33,989 nt of DNA, taken from contig WAPO01000115.1 of NCBI GenBank assembly GCA_015520705.1, positions 1-33,989 of the forward strand. The letters are read 5' to 3'. The notes under the pieces are model-generated. The model worked only from the letters and a program-made list of their open reading frames with translations, was not told where the DNA came from and made no database searches. How positions within the stretch are numbered: position 1 is the stretch's first letter; every line of letters starts with the position of its first letter. Source of the stretch: Thermococcus sp. GTDB lineage: Archaea; Methanobacteriota_B; Thermococci; Thermococcales; Thermococcaceae. Made by a program: the position numbers and the translations under genes. Shown here in pieces: positions 23,560-32,382 of the stretch.

Positions 23560-24720
23560 CTACTCCTTCCTCTCCCTGACGTAGTATCTGCTCCCGACCT
23601 TAATGAGCCTGTAGATCTCACCTTCCTTAAGCCCGGAATCAGGCCTTCCAAGCTCAAATGTTTCATAGCTCTCCATATCCATAAACTGGACATCTACGGG
23701 GGTTGAACTCGTCACCATAGCTTCTCTCTCTTCATATTCCACTTCATCCACCTTTTCCCTTCTCAGGGTTTTCCAGTCAAGATGCTCGATTCTCCGGGTG
23801 GAGAGGTTTCTCAAGCTCATCCCTCTGCCGCTGACCTCTTCGACCTCGTAGATGTTGCCCTTCCCATCGGCTACTATATCTCCCTTCCGGAACTTGGGCA
23901 GGCGCACGCTAACGCTCGTCCTGTAAACTTCCCTGCTCGTCTGTCTGTCCTGTCCAACAAGCTCGTAGGCTTCGCTTATGCTGCCGCCGAATCTCTCCCT
24001 TATCGCCTGAGCAAGCTTCCTCGCAGAGCTCGTTGAACCCATGTAAAAATCCAACCCCTCTTCCTTCTCAATCGTGTCCTGAATAAACCCCATTCTATCC
24101 TTACGCATTATTTCGTCGACCTTCTCCTCGACAAGCTTCTCAACCCCCTTCCTCTCCTCCTCGCTGAGAGGCCTGTCCTCTGCCCTGACCTGCAGAATCG
24201 CCTCGAAGTAACCCCCCAGAAACTTCTGGCATCTCGGACAGACCGTCTGCCTCACATACACCGTGACCCTCTTCTTCTCATCATGAAGCTCCCGCTGAAG
24301 CTCATGGAGTCTGGCTTTAACACGAACCTCATACGTGATTATAGCCGGAAAATGCTCGATATGCCAGCTCACAGCTTCAAACGATACACGTGCCTCTCCT
24401 ACCGGGAGCTCTTCCGTCGTCTCAACTTCCTCGGGAGACACTATGGCGACATGCTTAATCCGCTCATCGAGCCTGAGGTTTTCAGTCAGGGCACTGTCAG
24501 CAACCTCGAATACAAGCTCATCAAGTTCATACGTGCCCGGATCAACCCAGACCCCTCTCTTCTTGTAGCTGCCGCAGTTCTGACAGAGCTCTGTGTTTAT
24601 TTCATCCTCCATCAATAAAACGGGGTTCTCCTTTCTGAAGCACACCTGACACAAACCATCTATGAGTGGCCCACCTTCATCCTCGCTTATGCCACACCTG
24701 TAGCAGAATCTCCCCCCCAT
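23560..24720 (-). CDS. NMD3-family protein
   Basis: The product has 386 residues. The N-terminus has three zinc-ribbon CxxC pairs (CYRCG, CQVC, CQNC) and a further CPRC near residue 165, as in archaeal homologues of the 60S export adapter NMD3. The archaeal role is presumably in large-subunit maturation or translation. The start is the ATG at 24720 with GGTGATAGCT upstream. It is six bases downstream of the DUF424 gene, a common archaeal pairing. Confidence 0.9.
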   Translation of the reverse strand: MGGRFCYRCGISEDEGGPLIDGLCQVCFRKENPVLLMEDEINTELCQNCGSYKKRGVWVDPGTYELDELVFEVADSALTENLRLDERIKHVAIVSPEEVETTEELPVGEARVSFEAVSWHIEHFPAIITYEVRVKARLHELQRELHDEKKRVTVYVRQTVCPRCQKFLGGYFEAILQVRAEDRPLSEEERKGVEKLVEEKVDEIMRKDRMGFIQDTIEKEEGLDFYMGSTSSARKLAQAIRERFGGSISEAYELVGQDRQTSREVYRTSVSVRLPKFRKGDIVADGKGNIYEVEEVSGRGMSLRNLSTRRIEHLDWKTLRREKVDEVEYEEREAMVTSSTPVDVQFMDMESYETFELGRPDSGLKEGEIYRLIKVGSRYYVRERKE

Positions 24721-24725
24721 AGCTA

Positions 24726-25025
24726 TCACCACAGGAGCTTTGCCATCTGGGCGTGGGGGATGCCCTCGATATAAAGAACTCTATCCTTATCAACATACCC
24801 GAGCTCGATTGCCTTGGATACACACCTTTCGCCCACGAGATTTGCTATCGTGGCCTCTGCCAGAAGCTTCTCCAGTTCATTAACATCTTTAAGCTCCCCA
24901 CCGTAAAAGCGCTCCCTGACCTCCAGCTTCAGCTCTCCTTCCCTGAAGGTTCTGCCGAGCAGTTCCTCATCGCATGCAGCGAGCAGAACCTCACCCTGAA
25001 CATTGTAAATCTTGACGTAAATCAT
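24726..25025 (-). CDS. DUF424-family protein
   Basis: The 99-residue single-domain protein begins MIYVKIYNVQGEVLLAACD and contains NLVGERCVSKAIELG and YIEGIPHAQMAKLLW, characteristic of DUF424. Its role is unknown; archaeal neighbours are often translation-factor genes, and here NMD3 follows in the same operon. The ATG has GGGGAGATGAG directly upstream. A TATA-like GCTTTTAAAC lies about 35 bases before the start, inside the spacer after the protease gene. Confidence 0.85.
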   Translation of the reverse strand: MIYVKIYNVQGEVLLAACDEELLGRTFREGELKLEVRERFYGGELKDVNELEKLLAEATIANLVGERCVSKAIELGYVDKDRVLYIEGIPHAQMAKLLW

Positions 25026-25082
25026 CTCATCTCCCCTGAGCTCTGAAAGAACACAGGGGTTTAAAAGCTTAAGCTTCAGCCC

Positions 25083-25106
25083 GAAAACACAAAAAGAGAG
25101 AAAAGG
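25083..25106 (-). terminator. Oligo-T terminator of the giant protease gene
   Basis: Directly after the protease TGA the minus strand reads CCCTTTTCTCTCTTTTTGTG and then TTTTC. Repeated T-runs without a hairpin are the usual archaeal intrinsic termination signal. The DUF424 promoter follows. Confidence 0.55.
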
Positions 25107-25108
25107 GT

Positions 25109-28100
25109 TCAGCCCTTGAGGGCCTTTTCAAGTATCTTGCATGCCCTGTCCATGTCAAGATATGCCCGCCTCAGGTATATGAAGCTCTTCGAGTTTGAGA
25201 AGACTCCGCGGAGTGACACTTTCTCATAGAGGCTAACCGCTTTGTCTCTGTATTTGAGGGCCTCTTGAATCGTCTCGTTGCTGACGTTTGCGGCAAGCGC
25301 ATCCTTGTACAGCTTATCGAAGAGATGGGCTTTACCCAGATACTTCATGTAGAAGATATAGTTCAACAGTGAAACTCTAGCCTTTATAATTGAAGGCGTG
25401 AGATACTCAACGTAGACCTCTCCTGGAGAGTGTAGCTGTACCTTAATAGTCAAGAGGCTGTATGTATCGTATTGCGTGAGCTCCGTGCTTATAACATCGG
25501 CATCAACGGTTTTAACTGAATACTTGACGATATCCTTCGGAAGGATGACATAGAGGGTTGTGATTGCCTTGTGGGTTCCTTCAAGCTCCACGGTAATCTG
25601 AGCCTGTGTGCTCGAGGTTATGTTTTTGGCTTCCTTCACCTCTGCTGTTCCACCCTCTGTTTCGCCGATGAACACCGGTGCGCTTATTCCCTGTTCTTCA
25701 AGAGTCTTGGCGGCTTCAGGTGTGACCGGGGATTCTTCCTGTGTGCCGTAGGCCACCATCAATTTGGAGCCATTGTATACCCTGGCAGCTATCTTCAGGG
25801 TAACATTGTCTGGGAGGAATTCATAGGAGTATATTTCGCCGTTTGTTACGCTTACTGAGTAGAACGTCCTGTTCAGAGGCACATGAGCATACATTGTAAC
25901 AACAGCACCCTCATGAGCTGCAGCAAACTCTGCTATAATCGAACCAGTTGACACCGTTAAGTTCGTTACCTTAGCATAGCCAATGCTCTCCATCAATTTT
26001 GCAGTTTCAACTGACTGCTCTGGCCTAACACGCACAATGAAGCAGTTGTTGTCCATATTCACGTCATCACTGGCCTCAACAACAATCTTGTATGTGTGTA
26101 TGGAATCATCGACAATGGGTATCGTCAGGTTAGCTTCATAGGTTTCGCCAGCGTTTATCTGTGAAATTGTTTTGCCTATAACTTCCACAGGAGCACCGTC
26201 CCTGTACAGCAACACTTTGACTCCAGTAGCGTTATACGGCCCGTGATTTGTTATGTAGAGCGTTACTGTGTATGTGCCCCCAAGTTCAGGTATTCCTGTA
26301 GTATTGACGGCATCTATAGCGATGTCGTATGGAGACGGGGAAAGCGTTACCGGAACCTGGAAGAGCACCGGGTTCTTGCTGGTTCCAATTATAAGTATTC
26401 CTTGTAAGGGTTCTGTAGCGCTCAGATGCTCTGGAGTCAGGTTATACTTGACATTAATCTTGTATTCTCCGTTCTCCTGAGTAATGTTATTAACCCAGAG
26501 CTCATCTCCCTGAATTGTGGTTATCTCCAGATTATACGTGGCCTCACCAGGAGCAGGATTGTTGTAGGAGTAGACCTCAATTACATACTGTCCGGGGCGT
26601 GGGAAGTTTATGGTAACTCTCTCGTCTGCAGTTGGCGTTGTTGAGCTTCCAACAAGTTCAAGGGTGCCGTTGGCATTGTAATACACGTAGAGATCAAGGT
26701 CAAGTCCGACGAGGTCATCGTAGATGCTGTTCAGGTTGACATCGAGAATTGGAGAGTTGGTCACATTAACTGTATAGAAGTCTGAATCGCCGGTTTGTGG
26801 TGCCACAACATTGTTATATACCAGCGGAGTGCTGAATCCAACCGCAGTAACTGTTGGCTCTCCCGCCCACTCTGGCAGGTCAACTGTAAATGTCTTCTCC
26901 CCTGTCTGCGATGTGAGGACACCAACCCATTTCTCCGGATACATCTTTGCGAGTCCAACTTTTCCTGAGAATGTCCTGTAACTGGAGTTCCCATCAAAGA
27001 CGACGTTATGGAGCCACAGAGCGTTGAGTCCTTCGATTGCCTTACCGGCTATGAGCTCCTCGTTGCCTCCGCTTGAAGTCTGATACATGAACATGCCTCC
27101 GGCAACATAACCGTCGTCGCTTCTTGCAATCTCAGTGAGGCGATATGGTCCCATGACGTCCGGGAACTCAAAGCTCCACCCATCAACAGATGGTGCAAGC
27201 AGATGGAGGTTGATATCGGTTATCGTGCCATCCCATGCAACATCAGCAAGGACATATGTGCCCTTATCTACCTCCGGCACGTTGAAGTAGAAGAGTCTCC
27301 AGTCACCGCTTTCATATCTCCATCCCCAGTCCATATAGCCATAGACGTTGTTGTTGTCATACAAACCTGTTGCATTTGTGTTGCCTCCAAATTCAAAGTT
27401 CGGTGTGGGTGATGCAACCACTACACTAACCGGAATCGTTGTCTCAACACCGTCGTGTTTGAGGTATATAGCGCCCTCATACACACCATACTGAGCATTC
27501 TCCGGAACCGTTAATGTTGCTGTGAATGTGGCAGTGCCATTGGCTGAGATGTTTAGAGTGTTTTTGTCAATACTGACCCAGCTCCACGGAACTCTCTTAT
27601 AGAATTCAAGCTTGACTTTCGCCGGATATGTCTCTGTCTTTCCATAATAACGGAAGATATCCCTGATCTGGATCCACATGTCATCATGCATTTTCTTCAG
27701 CGGGTCTCCAATCATTGCGGAGGCTACTGTCCCTTCTTTTGCAGATTGCTGGAGCAGGTTAAGAGTTGGAACCGTGGAGTTTGTGTCAGGATCATAAACG
27801 TAGGTCACGTCATAGACCCTGAAGAAAGGATATGCATCTGGTGAGTAGTCCATGCCCTCATCAAAGTAGGTGTAATTAACATAAAGGGTTACCTTCATGA
27901 GCTCGGTTCCATTGGGTATCAGACTGCCTATCGGATAATAGTTCCATGAGTTTCCGACAACATCAAACTCCACTTCTCCTATCTTCTGGAAGACCTCTGC
28001 AGAGACATTGACCTCTTTGGCTGATGTTGAGTTCATATTCTCAACTTCGAAGACCTGAGTGTCATTCTCCCCAGGATACAGGACATTGGCAAGTCCCTTA

Positions 28101-31081
28101 TATTCTGTCTTTCCAGCCTGCCAGCTTGATGGTGAGACTACTATTCCATCCATGTGCATTGCTGCCTCAACAGCCCTGTAGGAGTTAAGGAATCCTGCAC
28201 CCTGACTGAAGACATCATGGTTGACGTTCTTTGCAGTGCTCATGAGAATATTCCTAACTTCCTGAGAAGTCGGCCAGACCCCGTATGTGTCGTAGTATGC
28301 TTCATAAACGAGCGCCGCTATACCTGCTGCCATGGGAGTTGCCAGACTTGTTCCCGCCCAGAGATCACTGGCCCAGAAGCCATCCCCGTACATATTAACC
28401 GGTTCACTTCCAAGCGCAAACTCTCCAACCGCCAGCACATCTGGGTCGGGCTGTCCGAGAGCGTTCGGGCCTCTGTTGGAGAAGTCTGCAACGTCACCAT
28501 AGTTTGCAAGCTCCATTGACCACGGGCCGTTATCATACCCGAAGAGTCCTCTGTATCCCCACTCCACGGAAGCTCCAACGGTTATTATGAAGGGTGATGC
28601 ACCTTCACTGGTCACCGTTCCATAGCCTGGCCCACCATTTCCAGCCGCGAAGAAGAATGTTGCTGTTGGAGCATAAACGTGAGTAACGTAGTATAGGAAT
28701 CTGTCAGCCCATGTGTAACCTTTGTTTATGACAGATGAGATACCATAGCTGTTGCTCGCTATCTGAGCCTCATCTCCAGTTCCCGGCTGCCCATCATAGC
28801 CTTCCACTGCAAAGAAGACATAGTCAATCCAGCTGCCTCCCTGATAGAGGGAACCTTCGGGGATTACCTTAGCGCCGATTGCATTACCAAATGTGAGGCC
28901 AAAGAATGTTCTGCCCCTCGCAGCCACTGCTGCAGCACATAGGGTTCCGTGATCTCCACCTGCGGTGAAGGGAGTTCCTATCATGAAGGCGACCAGCCCT
29001 CCATTCTCTGGAATCCTCAGAGGAAGTCCCCATCTCGCCGCAACTTCTTGAGAGTATGGAATCGGAGTGTGTCCATCAGCTATGAAGTAGATCAACCCTC
29101 CTGACAGATCAGCATACCCATCCTGACCATAGCTGTTTGTGAAGGTGTTCCAGAAGTCAAGCTGGATTACTGGATTGTCTTTGGTGTGCCCAACATCCTT
29201 GTTAAAGTCTATAACAGTTGCAGGTGCTATGTCAGCATAGACTGTATCGTAAGTCTGGTTTGCATGTGGGTCAGTTACGAGGACAAAGCCACCATACCAG
29301 TATGTCCACAATGCAAGATCTGGATGGAGACCAATTTTCATCGTTCCACTGACCGTTGGAACCTCCAGAGATTTGTTGAGCGGGAGCTTTATGTCCACAT
29401 AGATCCCATGAAGTTGGGGATCATAGGCATAGGCTGTGTATCCCACGATGAGAGGAGACGCATTGGCATCGGGGTATATGTAGTCTGCATTCAGGTCAGT
29501 TGGACTCTCATAAAGACCCCAGTAAACTTCTCCTCCATAGAAAGCATTGCCCGAATAGTCATAGATAACTGTCGGAACAGGGAAGTCCTCTAGAACAGCG
29601 GTTGTATTTACATGGAGGTAATCCACTGTAAAGTTGTACTTGACTGTCGTGTTGTTTAAACCTCCATCTTCCAAGTAGTCAGGACTTATAAGCCACAGCT
29701 TTCCGCCGTTCTTTAGGTAATCCGTCAGGTTCCCTATATCTGAATTTGTGAGGGTGTTGTTATCAGTTGCACCTGTGAACCATATGACGAGGCTGTAGTT
29801 GCTGAGCACAGTGACATTCGGGCCATTGGCAGTTTCGTTTGGAACTTCATAGTAGGTGTAGTTGACCCCAAGATTCTCAAGAGCCGTCATATAGAATGTC
29901 TCAAGGGAGTCCCCTCCGTCATCATCAACGAGAAGGACATTGGTGACATTACCAATCCAGTTCAGCGTGTCATTAACGAGAGTCGTTCTCTCAGTATCAT
30001 TGGGAATGTTTGCAAGGCTCATGCTTGTAAAGACCGTCGTAAAGTTCCCTTTATAACCGATTCCAAAGTATCCTCCCATCAAATACGGTTGCACGTCATA
30101 GCTGGTGTTTGCATACCAGGAGCCTAGATAACCCGTGAATGTTCCAAAATCCGCAAATGTGTATCCATACAAAAGATACGCCAGCAGTGAGTTGTCATCA
30201 AATGCAATTGGCCAGCCGTAGTATGGCGAATCCGGGTTTGTATCTACTGCATAGGCATCCTGAAGGTCTGGATTTCCGAAGTCAACACCGCTGTCAATCA
30301 CGGCCACCTTGACACCAGAACCGGTTATGCCGAGGTTAAACCACGTAGCCCAGGAGCCATGGTGATATATTGCGAAGTAGTCCTGTGGTTCAGGGGTTGT
30401 TTTGGCCTTTACTTTGGATTCGGTTATAGTTACATCTCCTTTTCTTGCAGGGCTCTGATCCTGAAGCTCTCTAAGCTTGCCTGAAAGTGTGTTTCTGAAA
30501 AGAAGAACCTTCTTTCCATCTAATGTGCCCTTTGGTTTCCACTCACTGATTCTTCCAGCAAATTTTGAGTGAGGTAGGGTTATCTTCTCCTTTGAAGATG
30601 AGTCCACAGTATCCTTTTTGGCTCCTATGGGTTCTACAGGATTTATCCTGGTAACTGCCTCGACCTGGGGGATCGAGGCTATTTTTATCAATGTCGGAAT
30701 GCTCTCCTTCTCAACCGGGAGCAGTGCCATGTAGATAACATTCCCAAGAATCTTTGTCTTTCCTACAACTTTAACTCCCCTCAATTTTTGAGATATATCC
30801 TCTTTTGCTATAATATGTATCATGATGAACTTCTGACCCTCTATTTCCATGACATTTTTTGATGTTTTACCGTTTAGAATGTCAAATAGAAGAGGTTCAA
30901 TCTTCTCTTTCGGTGAAATCTGGGTTTTTTCATGAGTTTTCCCTAAATTGACCTTTGATACTGAAACTGTGGCAGGGGTGGTTGTTGATGAAGTCCCTGC
31001 GCCCACATAGGGGAGGGCTAATGGAACCAGCGAAACTACCATTAAAAGAACTATCAAAAGACTCAGCGTTTTTTTATTCAT
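25109..31081 (-). CDS. Giant secreted pyrolysin-like subtilisin (S8) protease
   Basis: The product has 1990 residues. Signal peptide about 1-29 (LSLLIVLLMVVSLVPLALP), then a propeptide with an inhibitor-like fold to about 225. Catalytic Asp263 (VAVIDSGVD), His711 (GGDHGTLCAA), oxyanion Asn815 (FAAGNGG) and Ser912 (GTSLATPMAAG) are all present. About 450 residues separate Asp and His, including a flavodoxin-like domain at about 380-470 (VLLVDDDGGDS, LVIWFTGATDN, YLKNGGKLWLIS). The C-terminal half has beta domains: a PPC-like one (LDLDLYVYYNANG) and a CARDB-like one (PYDIAIDAVNTTG, YITNHGPYNATGVKVLLYRDG). A helical tail ends it. Many N-x-S/T sequons suggest heavy glycosylation. No membrane anchor is evident. 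GGAGGTG precedes the ATG. Confidence 0.95.
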   Translation of the reverse strand: MNKKTLSLLIVLLMVVSLVPLALPYVGAGTSSTTTPATVSVSKVNLGKTHEKTQISPKEKIEPLLFDILNGKTSKNVMEIEGQKFIMIHIIAKEDISQKLRGVKVVGKTKILGNVIYMALLPVEKESIPTLIKIASIPQVEAVTRINPVEPIGAKKDTVDSSSKEKITLPHSKFAGRISEWKPKGTLDGKKVLLFRNTLSGKLRELQDQSPARKGDVTITESKVKAKTTPEPQDYFAIYHHGSWATWFNLGITGSGVKVAVIDSGVDFGNPDLQDAYAVDTNPDSPYYGWPIAFDDNSLLAYLLYGYTFADFGTFTGYLGSWYANTSYDVQPYLMGGYFGIGYKGNFTTVFTSMSLANIPNDTERTTLVNDTLNWIGNVTNVLLVDDDGGDSLETFYMTALENLGVNYTYYEVPNETANGPNVTVLSNYSLVIWFTGATDNNTLTNSDIGNLTDYLKNGGKLWLISPDYLEDGGLNNTTVKYNFTVDYLHVNTTAVLEDFPVPTVIYDYSGNAFYGGEVYWGLYESPTDLNADYIYPDANASPLIVGYTAYAYDPQLHGIYVDIKLPLNKSLEVPTVSGTMKIGLHPDLALWTYWYGGFVLVTDPHANQTYDTVYADIAPATVIDFNKDVGHTKDNPVIQLDFWNTFTNSYGQDGYADLSGGLIYFIADGHTPIPYSQEVAARWGLPLRIPENGGLVAFMIGTPFTAGGDHGTLCAAAVAARGRTFFGLTFGNAIGAKVIPEGSLYQGGSWIDYVFFAVEGYDGQPGTGDEAQIASNSYGISSVINKGYTWADRFLYYVTHVYAPTATFFFAAGNGGPGYGTVTSEGASPFIITVGASVEWGYRGLFGYDNGPWSMELANYGDVADFSNRGPNALGQPDPDVLAVGEFALGSEPVNMYGDGFWASDLWAGTSLATPMAAGIAALVYEAYYDTYGVWPTSQEVRNILMSTAKNVNHDVFSQGAGFLNSYRAVEAAMHMDGIVVSPSSWQAGKTEYKGLANVLYPGENDTQVFEVENMNSTSAKEVNVSAEVFQKIGEVEFDVVGNSWNYYPIGSLIPNGTELMKVTLYVNYTYFDEGMDYSPDAYPFFRVYDVTYVYDPDTNSTVPTLNLLQQSAKEGTVASAMIGDPLKKMHDDMWIQIRDIFRYYGKTETYPAKVKLEFYKRVPWSWVSIDKNTLNISANGTATFTATLTVPENAQYGVYEGAIYLKHDGVETTIPVSVVVASPTPNFEFGGNTNATGLYDNNNVYGYMDWGWRYESGDWRLFYFNVPEVDKGTYVLADVAWDGTITDINLHLLAPSVDGWSFEFPDVMGPYRLTEIARSDDGYVAGGMFMYQTSSGGNEELIAGKAIEGLNALWLHNVVFDGNSSYRTFSGKVGLAKMYPEKWVGVLTSQTGEKTFTVDLPEWAGEPTVTAVGFSTPLVYNNVVAPQTGDSDFYTVNVTNSPILDVNLNSIYDDLVGLDLDLYVYYNANGTLELVGSSTTPTADERVTINFPRPGQYVIEVYSYNNPAPGEATYNLEITTIQGDELWVNNITQENGEYKINVKYNLTPEHLSATEPLQGILIIGTSKNPVLFQVPVTLSPSPYDIAIDAVNTTGIPELGGTYTVTLYITNHGPYNATGVKVLLYRDGAPVEVIGKTISQINAGETYEANLTIPIVDDSIHTYKIVVEASDDVNMDNNCFIVRVRPEQSVETAKLMESIGYAKVTNLTVSTGSIIAEFAAAHEGAVVTMYAHVPLNRTFYSVSVTNGEIYSYEFLPDNVTLKIAARVYNGSKLMVAYGTQEESPVTPEAAKTLEEQGISAPVFIGETEGGTAEVKEAKNITSSTQAQITVELEGTHKAITTLYVILPKDIVKYSVKTVDADVISTELTQYDTYSLLTIKVQLHSPGEVYVEYLTPSIIKARVSLLNYIFYMKYLGKAHLFDKLYKDALAANVSNETIQEALKYRDKAVSLYEKVSLRGVFSNSKSFIYLRRAYLDMDRACKILEKALKG

Positions 31082-31129
31082 TCTGACACCTCCAGATTTT
31101 GGTATTCATTAATGCTATGAAAGTACCAT

Positions 31130-31143
31130 GGATATAAATATTT
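31130..31143 (-). promoter_or_regulatory. TATA element of the protease gene
   Basis: AAATATTTATATCC on the minus strand lies about 55 bases before the ATG at 31081. It would start transcription near 31105 and give a leader of about 25 bases containing GGAGGTG. The 170-base spacer to the next gene holds nothing else I can support. Confidence 0.5.
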
Positions 31144-31251
31144 CGTTCACTAATGTGGTAATTTTAGTTTGAATGTACTATCATGGGTAGTGATGATTCA
31201 TTTAGGACTTGAGTGTATATTTAAGGTGGTAGATAGTAAGTAGTAAAACTC

Positions 31252-32292
31252 CTATTCCACGTTCCTGAAAAGCAGAGCTGAGAGAATTAAAAGCAGGATG
31301 AATGCATCCATGCCGGTCTCAATTACATATATCATAAGTGACAAGACAAGAGCAAGGGTTTTTGGGTTTTCTTCAGCCAGTTTCAGGAAAACACCAAATA
31401 GATATGCCTCAGAAATCCCGAGAATCCCAAAATCAGCTATGGGCTGACCAAAGAGGAAATAAGTGTAGTGCATGCTTGTTCCAAAAAGCCTTCCAATGAG
31501 ATATCTCGGGTTATCGCTCATCAGCAGAGCACCATGAAAGAGTCCCAGGGGCATGGAAAGCCTGACTATATTGTGGAATACCAAGAATGTAAAACCTACT
31601 CTGATCATCAGGTCTTTAAAACCGTGACTCAAATAGAGAACTGCAAAAAGAATGGAAAGAGCAAGTGCAGCAGTTTTAACATCCAGTTTAAGCTTGTTCT
31701 CAAAATATAAACCAAAGATATAACCCAAAAACACCAGTATCATCAGGGAACGGAATGTCCCCAAGAACAGGAACATCTCAAAAATGATGAGAAGCAGTGT
31801 CTTAATTCCGATAGGAACATCCAGATATATTATGCTCACAAGAGCCAGGAATGCTGCCATAACCAGAAATCCAACGAGTCTGTACCTGAGAGAGGGATCA
31901 AAAAAAGGCACACCTGCTAGGAGATACATAAGCAGGAGGGTTGTAAGTGCAGAAAAAAGACACAGGGGAGCATGAAGGGTTGAGGGATTCACCCTGCGCC
32001 AGTAAGTAATCAAAAGGATGACAGCTATAGGCGGAGCCCACGGAAGTTCAAAAAATGAGAGAAGAAAAATTGAGAGCATGAGAACCCTATCATCCAGTTT
32101 AATAGGTTTCACATAACCGAAAATCATAGCAAGAAAGAAAATCAGCGAAATTGCTGTTCCGAGAAAAAGCATGGAGGAGGAAAATCCCTTTGCATAAATA
32201 AGTTCACGGAGGCTTTTATCAAAATAGTTTGAATAAAGAGCGAGTATCAGATAGCTGAAAAAAGCCAAACTAAAAATTTTTAACCCCCTCAC
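31252..32292 (-). CDS. Polytopic membrane protein of unknown function
   Basis: The product has 346 residues, nearly all hydrophobic, with about 10 membrane segments and short loops. The start is a GTG, preceded by GGTGG with a four-base gap; an overlapping ATG is followed at once by a stop. The only polar landmarks are a short loop after the first segment (NYFDKSLRELIYAKG) and YWRRVNPS. It resembles polymerase/ligase-type or permease-like membrane proteins only in general shape. It is divergent from the STT3/AglB-like gene with a shared spacer, so a link to surface glycans is possible but unproven. Confidence 0.7.
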   Translation of the reverse strand: MRGLKIFSLAFFSYLILALYSNYFDKSLRELIYAKGFSSSMLFLGTAISLIFFLAMIFGYVKPIKLDDRVLMLSIFLLSFFELPWAPPIAVILLITYWRRVNPSTLHAPLCLFSALTTLLLMYLLAGVPFFDPSLRYRLVGFLVMAAFLALVSIIYLDVPIGIKTLLLIIFEMFLFLGTFRSLMILVFLGYIFGLYFENKLKLDVKTAALALSILFAVLYLSHGFKDLMIRVGFTFLVFHNIVRLSMPLGLFHGALLMSDNPRYLIGRLFGTSMHYTYFLFGQPIADFGILGISEAYLFGVFLKLAEENPKTLALVLSLMIYVIETGMDAFILLLILSALLFRNVE

Positions 32293-32382
32293 ATTACCAC
32301 CAATTAAGCTTGGAGCAAGAGGTTATAAAGATTAAAGGTTTTAGGTTTTAAGGGTGCAAAGGTCTGAAGGGGTGCTCAACTC
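32293..32382. promoter_or_regulatory. Shared divergent promoter spacer
   Basis: This 90-base spacer contains GGTTATAAAG (32321-32330), which can act as TATA on either strand (CTTTATAACC on the minus), and GGTTTTAAGG (about 32344-32353). The plus-strand gene has GGGGTG about seven bases before its ATG. Which TATA serves which gene cannot be decided by eye. Confidence 0.4.

Noticed and set aside
25065-25076. AAGCTTAAGCTT palindrome before DUF424
   Set aside because: It overlaps the TATA-like element and is a simple tandem of AAGCTT, so chance is likely.
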